Positions 17,471 through 25,100 of a DNA stretch of 57,124 nt are shown one piece after another. Origin of the DNA: JAYWIG01 sp043789035 (GTDB lineage Bacteria; Pseudomonadota; Gammaproteobacteria; Burkholderiales; Burkholderiaceae_E); contig JAYWIG010000111.1 in NCBI GenBank assembly GCA_043789035.1, positions 1 to 57,124 of the forward strand, in the 5' to 3' direction. The notes beneath the pieces are model-generated. The model made no database searches and had not been told where the DNA came from. It was given only the letters and a program-made list of their open reading frames with translations. A program made the translations under genes and the position numbers. Position 1 is the first letter of the stretch; every line of letters starts with the position of its first letter.

Positions 17471-17695
17471 CAGGCTAGCATGGGTAGCTGCGTTCGTGTC
17501 CCCCGCGTCCGCTAAAGCAGCCGCTCCTCCTAATACCTCACTCCGCTACCCACACTAGCCTGCTCGGCTATCAACCGGTGTTTTCCGAGCGGCAAAAACC
17601 AAACAGTGGTTATCGATCAGATCGGTGAGGTATTCTGCGGAGCGAGGTATTAGGGGGAGCGCCTGCAAAGTAGGCGCGGAGGACACGAGCGCAGC
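17471..17695. repeat. Large nested inverted repeat downstream of xerC
   Basis: Arm A (17486-17546) and arm B (17637-17695) are imperfect inverted copies about 60 bp long, roughly 80 percent matched by my reading, separated by about 90 bp. Shared blocks include TCGTGTCC, CCTAATACCTC and CTCCGC. A second inverted pair is nested outside arm A: GGCTAGCATGGGTAG (17473-17487) against CTACCCACACTAGCC (17546-17560). Arm B contains a local hairpin, GCGCCT...AGGCGC. The interval carries no gene. It could fold into a cruciform, or the RNA into a long stem that terminates both the reductase and xerC transcripts. No transposase or 7-bp integron core site is visible. Confidence 0.75.
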
Positions 17696-17743
17696 AGATT
17701 ATCTCGCTGAGCTGATCTACCCAACGAAACTAACCACACCCCA

Positions 17744-18718
17744 TTACTTTCTTTTTGCCCGAGGATGCGCCGCATCATAAAACTTCGCCAAATGCTGCCA
17801 ATCGAGCTTAGTGTAAATCTGCGTAGTTGAAATATTCGCATGTCCCAAGAACTCTTGAACACCGCGTAAATCACCTGACGATTGCAATACATGACTAGCC
17901 GCGCTATGCCGCAGCATGTGGGGGTGAACACTGGTGGGTAGGCCTGCTTGAATGGCAGCGGCGCGCACTCTGGCGTACACCACGCCTGCATTGATACGCT
18001 CGCCTTGGGTGCCGAGAAACAAAGCGGCCTGAGCATCTTCCGAGCTTTTTGTGTTCAGCATGGTGGTTCTTGTAAGTAGCCACGCATGTATGGCCTTTAT
18101 GGCCTTTTCGCCTATGGGTACGATGCGCCGCTTGCTGCCTTTGCCGATGACATTTGCTTCAAGGCTATCAAGGTCAAGCCAACTTTTGGATTCATAGCTT
18201 GCGCTTTTGTGATGCCGCCAATCGAGTGATACTAATTCGGCGCGCCGCAATGCGCAGGAGTACATTAACTCGATCATCGCATTGTCACGATTGGCTAAGG
18301 CTGATTCGTCACCAACAAAACTAGCCAGCTGCACGGCGTTGTCTACCGATAAAGCTTTGGGTAGCGGTTTTTTGCTTCGGGGTGCTTTTAGTCCAACTAC
18401 CGGGTTGGTTTGCGTTCGACCTTGTGCATACAACCAATCGTAAAAGCCACGCCAGACGGAAAGTGCATGGGCAATACTCTTGCCGTGTAAGCCTTGTTTG
18501 TTCAACGTGATCATGCAGCGGCGAATGTCATGCATGGTGAGCGAGGGCAAATCGCTTGATCCGCTTAGCGCGGTTAGTCGATGTAGATCGCGTTCGTAAT
18601 TTGTGAGGGTTCCTTGCGCATGGCGACACGAGGCAACGAGAGATTGCAGATACTGCGTAATCTCTAGGTTGGTTTCGATCTCTGAGTTTACCTTTTCAAG
18701 CAAGCGATTCGCTTCCAT
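17744..18718 (-). CDS. xerC: Tyrosine recombinase XerC
   Basis: A 324-residue site-specific recombinase expected to work with XerD at the dif site to resolve chromosome dimers. The N-terminal SAM-like DNA-binding domain (about 20-100) includes ALSVWRGFYDWL. All catalytic residues are present: Arg158 in SCALRRAEL, Lys193 in IGKGSKRR, His267 and Arg270 in HPHMLRHSAASH, His293 in FLGHANIS, and the nucleophile Tyr302 in TTQIYTKLD. It is slightly longer than the usual 300 residues. It follows azlD by 45 bp, not the more familiar dapF context. A mobile-element integrase is the alternative, but the sequence style and lack of a mobile-element context favour the chromosomal enzyme. Confidence 0.87.
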   Translation of the reverse strand: MEANRLLEKVNSEIETNLEITQYLQSLVASCRHAQGTLTNYERDLHRLTALSGSSDLPSLTMHDIRRCMITLNKQGLHGKSIAHALSVWRGFYDWLYAQGRTQTNPVVGLKAPRSKKPLPKALSVDNAVQLASFVGDESALANRDNAMIELMYSCALRRAELVSLDWRHHKSASYESKSWLDLDSLEANVIGKGSKRRIVPIGEKAIKAIHAWLLTRTTMLNTKSSEDAQAALFLGTQGERINAGVVYARVRAAAIQAGLPTSVHPHMLRHSAASHVLQSSGDLRGVQEFLGHANISTTQIYTKLDWQHLAKFYDAAHPRAKRK

Positions 18719-18763
18719 TACTGAAAATTAAGAAGGGTACACCTAAGATACCGGCGGCCATGG

Positions 18764-19099
18764 CTAAATCAAAGTCAGGGCCGCATAACAAAGCGTGCCG
18801 CTAACTAATGCATATAGGGAATTTCGAGTAAGGCTGCCAACCACTACGGCTGTCAGGCCAGCAAGCACTCTCCCGTCAACCACATGACCAGCAAAGGATG
18901 TGCCATGAGCATTAAACGCAGTGACAAATTCTGGCACAACAATAGCGACGAGTGCCGCCAGAGGTGCGAACTCAAGTGCCTGAGACAGCCTGCCTCTGGG
19001 TTTAAATCTTTCACCAAAGATGACGAACAAATTTCGGCTAAGAAAAACGACCAAGGTAAGTAATGCAATGACTACCCAAATAGAAGTCGTGCTGTTCAT
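18764..19099 (-). CDS. azlD: AzlD family branched-chain amino acid exporter subunit
   Basis: A small inner-membrane protein of 111 residues with three to four hydrophobic spans and the AzlD pattern VVFLSRNLFVIFGERFKP, then EFAPLAALVAIVVPEFV. AzlC and AzlD together form exporters for branched-chain amino acids and analogues. I start it at the ATG of MNSTTS, which overlaps the azlC stop by four bases (ATGA). The longer open frame upstream only reads azlC out of frame. The translational coupling and matching families make the pair secure. Confidence 0.9.
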   Translation of the reverse strand: MNSTTSIWVVIALLTLVVFLSRNLFVIFGERFKPRGRLSQALEFAPLAALVAIVVPEFVTAFNAHGTSFAGHVVDGRVLAGLTAVVVGSLTRNSLYALVSGTLCYAALTLI

Positions 19100-19875
19100 G
19101 TCGGCTCTTTGCTGGCCTGGGGAAACAGCATTGCAGCGCCAACACCCAAAATAACTGCGGCAAAAGTGGCAACACCGGTCGGCCACTGATAGCCAATGAC
19201 CGCGACTGCGGCTGCGGTAATTGCACAAGCCAATGTCGCCTTGCTTTTAATCAGCGGAACAGTCATTGCCAAAATAGCGAGTAACCCAATAAACGCATAG
19301 GCTTTGCTAGTCGGCAAAAAACTTGCTAATAAAATGCCAACCATCGAACCTATCTGCCAAAACACCCACACTGGTAAGTTGCAACCTGCCCAAAAGGAAA
19401 GTTGCTGACGAGGATTCCATTGAGCTTGTTGCCTAGATGTGTAGGCGGCCAGGCCAGAATCAATCGTTAGATAGCCGATGATTAATCGTTTGACGAGCGG
19501 AAAATGCCCAAAGTGTTTGGCAATGATGGCACTGTATACAACAAATCGTAAGCTTACTAAAACGGCCGTCGCGATAATTGCAACGATGGGCGAACCCGCT
19601 GCGAGCAATGGCAACGCAGCTAATTGGGCGGTTCCTGAATAAACAAGCAAGGTCATTGCCACGCATTCCCAGGCGTTTAAGCCCGATTTCATCATGGCCA
19701 ATGTCGTTACAACGCCCCAAATACCGACGCCAATCACTCCGGCCGTGACCGAAGAAAAGCCGGATTTAAACAGTGGGTCTTTGAGCAGTGAGCCAACTGC
19801 ACTGCTATTCAATTCCCAGCTTTCTGGAAAATCACTAAGTGCTGCCAAGGTAAAGCTTTCGATGTTCGCACCCAT
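19096..19875 (-). CDS. azlC: AzlC family branched-chain amino acid exporter subunit
   Basis: Inner-membrane permease of up to 259 residues, the large subunit of the AzlCD exporter. The AzlC core starts at about residue 33 (LKDPLFKSGFSSVTAGVIGVG) and contains LLVYSGTAQLAALPLL and VSLRFVVYSAIIAKHFGHFP, which are family hallmarks. The ATG at 19875 makes it overlap the upstream methyltransferase gene by 67 bp and gives a long non-typical leader. A TTG at about 19812, overlapping that gene's stop (TTGA), would fit better spatially but has only a weak ribosome binding site. The start is therefore uncertain and the protein itself secure. Confidence 0.88.
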   Translation of the reverse strand: MGANIESFTLAALSDFPESWELNSSAVGSLLKDPLFKSGFSSVTAGVIGVGIWGVVTTLAMMKSGLNAWECVAMTLLVYSGTAQLAALPLLAAGSPIVAIIATAVLVSLRFVVYSAIIAKHFGHFPLVKRLIIGYLTIDSGLAAYTSRQQAQWNPRQQLSFWAGCNLPVWVFWQIGSMVGILLASFLPTSKAYAFIGLLAILAMTVPLIKSKATLACAITAAAVAVIGYQWPTGVATFAAVILGVGAAMLFPQASKEPT

Positions 19876-20537
19876 TGCAAGCCAAAAGCGGAGGCTTCCT
19901 TGCGAATTTGTGGTTCACTCATTTTGTGAACAGACTTGATTGGGACTGACGCATCTTCTTCTTTAAATTCGACGAAGGCGATTCGGCCTTGGGGTTTGAG
20001 CGCAGCCACCATGGCGCGCAGCATTTCTGCTGGGTACTCAAGCTCGTGATACACGTCCACCATGATGATGAGATCGATACTCGCGGGTGTTAGTTTTGGG
20101 TCTTTCTCCGACCCAAGCACTGGCATAACATTAAGAATACCTTGGGCTTTCATGCGCTTATCGAGCAGTGTCAGCATTTCGCGCTGAATATCGACTGCAA
20201 AAACTTTGCCAGTCTTGCCGACCAACTGCGCCATGCGAGACGCGTGATAACCAGTGCCTGCGCCAATATCAGCCACGGCCATACCCGGTTTAAGGTCGAG
20301 CTCGGAGATGAGTAAATCGGGTCGCTCTTCTTGGATACGTTCTGGGCGTTCTAACCAATCTGCGGCTTGGTGTCCCATTACGCGGGCAATCTCGCGCCCC
20401 ATAAATGATTTACCGATGCCATCGCGCGATGCCGGTATTTGGGAATAGGTGTTAGTTTGGGCTGTTGCTACTGGTAGCCCGACAACCAAATGCATCGATA
20501 CCAACGCCACTGAGAGACATGATTGAAAAATATTCAT
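19809..20537 (-). CDS. Class I SAM-dependent methyltransferase with a signal peptide
   Basis: A 242-residue protein whose C-terminal 180 residues form a methyltransferase Rossmann fold. The SAM site is VADIGAGTGYHASRMAQ, the acidic ribose-binding strand is KVFAVDIQREML, and a later motif is IMVDVYHELEYPAEMLRAM. The first 26 residues are a plausible signal peptide: hydrophobic SCLSVALVSMHLVVGLPVATAQ, with cleavage after ATA or TAQ. The sequence before the fold (GREIARVMGHQAADWLERPER) is also seen in related exported homologues. An exported methyltransferase is odd, because SAM is made in the cytosol. The gene heads the azlC-azlD-xerC run and diverges from marC with 65 bp between them. Substrate unknown. 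Confidence 0.85.
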   Translation of the reverse strand: MNIFQSCLSVALVSMHLVVGLPVATAQTNTYSQIPASRDGIGKSFMGREIARVMGHQAADWLERPERIQEERPDLLISELDLKPGMAVADIGAGTGYHASRMAQLVGKTGKVFAVDIQREMLTLLDKRMKAQGILNVMPVLGSEKDPKLTPASIDLIIMVDVYHELEYPAEMLRAMVAALKPQGRIAFVEFKEEDASVPIKSVHKMSEPQIRKEASAFGLQWVRTSKALPWQHLVIFQKAGN

Positions 20538-20602
20538 GCCGCTATTTTAAATGGCTATTTCTATACAGATTCAGTTGCGTGGTTGGCGTGTCACAATTCA
20601 CA

Positions 20603-21226
20603 ATGGATTTCAAACCTTTATTGACGCTGCTGGCGATCGTGAATCCCCTTGCGGCATTACCTTTCTTTATTCTGTATACGCAGCAATACGCCGACGTAGA
20701 CCGGCGGCGTACCGTCTATATTGCGTCGTTCACTGTTTTTATCGTTATTACGGTGAGCGCCTTATTTGGTTTGAGCCTTTTAGGGTTTTTCGGAGTTTCG
20801 TTACCCAGCTTTCAAGTGGGTGGCGGTATGCTCTTACTCATTAGCAGTTTAAGTATGCTCAATGCTCAACCTGCGGAATCTCGCTCTACGCAAGCAGAGA
20901 TTGATGATGCTGCAGCCCGCGATAGCGTTGCGGTAGTGCCATTAACAATTCCACTTTTAACTGGCCCGGCCACGATGTCGACAGTGGTTATTTTTGCGGA
21001 TAAAGCAAAAACCGTCACGCAACTAGCAACTTTAGTCGCCTATGGTGCAGTGATTGCGATTGTTACCTTGGTTTGCCTTTCGGCAGCACAGCCAATTGCA
21101 CGAATTTTAGGGAAAACAGGCATTAACGTGATGACACGGTTAATGGGTTTAATCCTTGCAGCCTTAGCTGTTGAGGTGATGAGTGATGGCTTGGTACAGA
21201 TTTTTCCAGGCTTAGTTAGATCGTAG
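20603..21226 (+). CDS. MarC family integral membrane protein
   Basis: A 207-residue inner-membrane protein with six hydrophobic spans of the MarC/UPF0056 family. It begins MDFKPLLTLLAIVNPLAALP, where the Asn-Pro is the family's most typical motif, and contains a repeat-like second half PLTIPLLTGPATMSTVV. The function of this family is not established; a role in multiple antibiotic resistance was proposed and later questioned. I use the ATG at 20603, because the upstream extension of the open frame lacks any MarC character. It is divergent from the methyltransferase gene. Confidence 0.9.
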   Translation: MDFKPLLTLLAIVNPLAALPFFILYTQQYADVDRRRTVYIASFTVFIVITVSALFGLSLLGFFGVSLPSFQVGGGMLLLISSLSMLNAQPAESRSTQAEIDDAAARDSVAVVPLTIPLLTGPATMSTVVIFADKAKTVTQLATLVAYGAVIAIVTLVCLSAAQPIARILGKTGINVMTRLMGLILAALAVEVMSDGLVQIFPGLVRS

Positions 21227-21258
21227 GTAATGAGATAGTAATTTTTGGAGAAAAATAA

Positions 21259-22011
21259 ATGGCAACAAAGGTCGCGTTAGTAACGGGTGCAGGTAGTGGA
21301 ATCGGTCGGGCAGTGGCCACCACATTTCTAAAGAACGGCTATCAAGTTGTGCTGGCGGGCCGTCGTCTTGATGCCTTGCAAGAAAGTATTGCTTTAGCGG
21401 GTGCAACGAGTGACCAAGCGCTCGCGGTATCGACCGATGTTGGCGATCCGGTATCGGTTGCTGCGTTGTTTGCTGCGGCGAAAGCGAAATTTGGTCGGTT
21501 AGACGTGTTGTTTAATAACGCTGGCACCGGAGCACCGCCGATTCCTCTGGAAGAGCTCACCTATGAACAATGGAAAACCGTCGTTGATGTGAATCTAACT
21601 GGTGTATTCCTTTGCCTGCAACAGGCTTTCAAAATCATGAAAGACCAAAGCCCTCAAGGTGGCCGCATTATCAATAATGGCTCTATTTCGGCTTATGCGC
21701 CGCGGCCAAATTCGGCGCCGTACACGTCGACTAAACATGCTGTGTCTGGCTTAACAAAGTCAGGTGCACTCGATGGCCGTAAGTACAACATCGCTGTCGG
21801 ACAAATCGATATCGGTAATGCGCTTACCGACATGGCGCAGAAGTTTTTGAAGGGCGTGCCGCAGGCCAATGGCGAGATCGCTATTGAGGCGGTGATGGAC
21901 GTACAGCATGTGGCCGATTCGGTGCTACACATGGCCAGCCTACCGCTAGAAGCGAACGTGCTGTTTATGAACGTTATGGCCACTAAGATGCCGTTTGTTG
22001 GCAGGGGTTAG
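21259..22011 (+). CDS. Short-chain dehydrogenase/reductase (SDR)
   Basis: A cytosolic oxidoreductase of 250 residues of the classical SDR family. The cofactor site is TGAGSGIG (9-16), followed by AGRR, which suggests preference for NADP. NNAG is at 86-89, and the catalytic set is Ser142 or Ser144 in NNGSISAY with Tyr155 and Lys159 in SAPYTSTKHA. A clear GGAG ribosome binding site stands eight bases before the ATG. The gene is followed by a terminator-like hairpin. The substrate cannot be deduced. Confidence 0.93.
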   Translation: MATKVALVTGAGSGIGRAVATTFLKNGYQVVLAGRRLDALQESIALAGATSDQALAVSTDVGDPVSVAALFAAAKAKFGRLDVLFNNAGTGAPPIPLEELTYEQWKTVVDVNLTGVFLCLQQAFKIMKDQSPQGGRIINNGSISAYAPRPNSAPYTSTKHAVSGLTKSGALDGRKYNIAVGQIDIGNALTDMAQKFLKGVPQANGEIAIEAVMDVQHVADSVLHMASLPLEANVLFMNVMATKMPFVGRG

Positions 22012-22033
22012 TCGACCCTGGAGTTTTTGTTTG
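22002..22033 (+). terminator. Probable Rho-independent terminator of the SDR gene
   Basis: CAGGGGT (22002-22008) pairs with ACCCTG (22015-22020), with one bulged G and a loop of six bases, and is followed by GAGTTTTTGTTTG. The stop codon at 22009-22011 lies in the loop. The stem is short, so the call is moderate. It separates the SDR gene from the giant gene that follows. Confidence 0.5.
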
Positions 22034-22055
22034 TTCGTTAAGGGTTCGTTGAGTC

Positions 22056-22112
22056 CCTAGATTCGACCAGCTATCGGTCTAGGCCAGACAGTTTTTACGG
22101 CTGTGCCTAGAC
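22056..22112 (+). promoter_or_regulatory. Mutually exclusive hairpins in the leader of the giant gene
   Basis: GTCTAGGC (22077-22084) is an exact inverse of GCCTAGAC (22105-22112), with an inner ACAG/CTGT pair (22088-22091 and 22101-22104). The same GGTCTAGG stretch can instead pair upstream: GACC (22065-22068) with GGTC (22076-22079) and CCTA (22056-22059) with TAGG (22080-22083). The larger hairpin ends seven bases before the GTG start, where no Shine-Dalgarno sequence is visible. Competing leader structures of this kind can govern transcription or translation. This is inference from sequence only. Confidence 0.4.
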
Positions 22113-22119
22113 TAAACGC

Positions 22120-25100
22120 GTGAAAAAGGTTTTAGAGGGTGGTACTGCCCATCTCCGTTCGGTTTTTCAATGGTTATTCGGTTCGTCGAAGGCGCCGTCG
22201 CGCCAAGTTGCGGCCCACGAACCCTTAGAGCCTAGACTACTTTATTCGGCAGATTTAGCGCCGCTGGCACTTGTTGCGCAAGACGCGTCGCCTGCGGCGT
22301 CGGTCAGCGCTCAAGCGCTTGATCAAGGTGCTCCAACGCAAGCAAATAAACCCAGCATTGAGTTGGTTGTGGTTGATTCCCGCGTTGGCGACGTTGCTGC
22401 ACTGCTCAACGACGTTGCGAACCAACAGGCGAACGGCAGACCTTTAGTATTGATCGAGGTACAGGCCGATGAAAATGGGCTTGCCATTATTTCTGCAGCG
22501 CTTGAGCAGGCTCGCCAAAACGGCCAAGAAGTGAGTGCCGTGCATCTTGTTTCACATGGGCGAGACGGCGAGTTTGATATAGGCAATCAAACCATTAATC
22601 AAGCTTCGTTACGAAGCAATTCCGCAACATTTGCGCAGTGGGCAAATGCGTTTTCGGCGGACGGCGATTTGTTAATTTACGGTTGCAACTTTGCCCAATC
22701 AGCCAAGGGGCAAGGTTTAGCAAAATCGCTCAGCGAGCTTACTGGTGCCGATGTGGCGGCAAACCCCCAGGCAACCGGCGCTCAGGCGCTCGGTGGTGAT
22801 TGGGTGCTGGACTTTGCGACAGGGTCTATCGAAGCACGTGGCGTGACATCGCAGGCATTTCAGTCGAATTGGCAGCATTTGTTAACGCCGGTTTTTACGG
22901 ATGCAACACCGCAAAAAGTAAATACCGGTACTGGAGCCGCCATCACCGGTTATAGTACAAATACGAGTTTGTCATCGGGCGGCAGGATCATCGGCATTGC
23001 GGCAAATGGGGACTATGTGGTTGTCTGGGAAAACAGTTCCCAAGACGTGAAGTTTAGGCGGTTTAACGCTGACGGTACAGCTAAAGACGCGACCGAACGT
23101 GCCCTCTCTACTAGTGGCAGCTTGCTTCAAAAACAGCCATCGATTGCCGTGGCAAGCAGTGGCGAGTTTGTAATTGCTTGGACCGATACTCAATTTTCTG
23201 GCGTGGCTATTCGAGCGGAACGCTATGATGCCAACGGCACTATCGTAGGGGGGACGTCAATCCCTGGCAGTGCGCCAACTCGACCGAGTGTCGCGTTTGA
23301 TGAAAGCAATAAGGACTTCGTCATCGTTTGGGAAGAGGGCATCGCCAATCGTGGAATATATGCTCAGGCGTTTACTTGGAGTGGCAACAAATTAAGCACA
23401 AGCCCCTTTCGAGTGAACCAATTTGGCGGCGAAAACAGTTACCGCCCTTCCGTAGCGGTATTGAGTGGCAGAGCGATGGTGGTGTGGGAAGGTCAAGATG
23501 CCGATGGCGGCGGCATTAAATATCGCGACTTTAATCTCGATGGTTCGAACGTAAGAGCCGAAATTATCGTCAACAGTAGTGAAACTAGCGAGCAAAACGC
23601 GCCAGATATTGCCGTTGCGCAAAGTGGAAATTTTGTTGTTGCCTGGCAAATCTCTGTCAGCGGGAACGATGCCACTAGGTTTCGAATTTTTGATCAAGAT
23701 CTCAACGCGATGACTAGTGATGTTCGCGTCACTATTGACCATTTAGGCAATCAAAATATTCCCAAGGTTGCCGTTGCAGATGATGGCCGTTTTGTGATCG
23801 TTCAGCAAGATGTAGGCATTGCGCAAGATGCGAACGGTAAGGCCGTTACTGTCACGGTTTTTAACGCTGATGGCACTCGTAATGAAACCTATCCTGAAGG
23901 CTCGCTGTCGTACGTTCTACCCAATGATACCTATGTCACCGGCGATCAAATCGCGCCGGCCGTTTCGTGGCGAGGCGGACAAGTAGCAACTGCCTGGACA
24001 AGCAACGCAACCGGCACAAATGTTGTTTTGTCGCGTCGGCTTGATTTAAATGCAGTTGCTGGTTTAAATGTTGTACTTCCTACGTCAAACCAACTGGTCG
24101 AAGGCGACGCGGCAAAGCAAATTTCGGTGCGACTCAATACCGCGCCGACGTCGAATGTAACGGTGACGGCAAGCGTTTCTAACGCTCAGGGAACTTTAAC
24201 AAACGCGACTTTAATTTTTACACCCACGAATTGGTCGATTGCTCAATCGATCGGCGTTGCAGCGACTGCGGATTTAACGGTCGATGCAAATACACCATTT
24301 ACCGTAGCCCTTAAGGCGACAAGTACCGATGCAACCTATAACGTTCTAGTACCGCAAAGCTACCCGTTTACGAGTATCAATGTCGACCAGCTGCATGATA
24401 TTGTGGTGGATACCAACGTGGATACAATCGACGGCAGCGATGTATCGTCGCTTACAGCGCTGTACCTGAATCGAGGAACAGACGGAAAAATTTCATTACG
24501 CGAAGCCCTCACGGCTGCAAATAACACCTCGAACTCTTTAGGCGCCGATCGTATTACATTTGATATTAGCGTCTCGCTTGGGTTAAACCCAGTCATTCTT
24601 CTAACCGCAGCGTTGCCGACAATTACTGACGCTGTGATGATCGATGGCACCAATCAACCCAACAGCACAGCTGCTACCGATTTCATCACACTTGTGGGCT
24701 CAAGCGACGGTACGACAGCCCAATTGCCGCTGACAGTATTTTCCGGGCTTACCTTGGGGGTTGGCAGCAGCGACAGTGATATTCGCGGCTTAGCGATTAC
24801 CGGCTTCAACGATAACGGCATAACCGTGCAGTCGTCCAATAACACCTTTAAACAAAACTATCTTGGCTTTTCTCCGTTGAATTCAGCGTTACCGAAAAAC
24901 CAACTTAACGGCATTTATTTTTATGCCGCAACCAGTACGAATGCCACGAATAATCTTGTACAAGACAACGTTATTTCGAACAATAACGCCGCTGGGGTTC
25001 AGGTCAATGGTGCCGACAGCAATCGAATAATCAATAACAACATTGGTACTAATGCGGCTGGGAACGCAGCACTCGCTAATGGCGGTGACGGCGTCCTGAT

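Noticed and set aside
17471..17695. Integron attC-like site or group of sites
   Set aside because: No matching RYYYAAC and GTTRRRY core sites at the arm ends, no cassettes, and the adjacent recombinase has XerC, not IntI, character.
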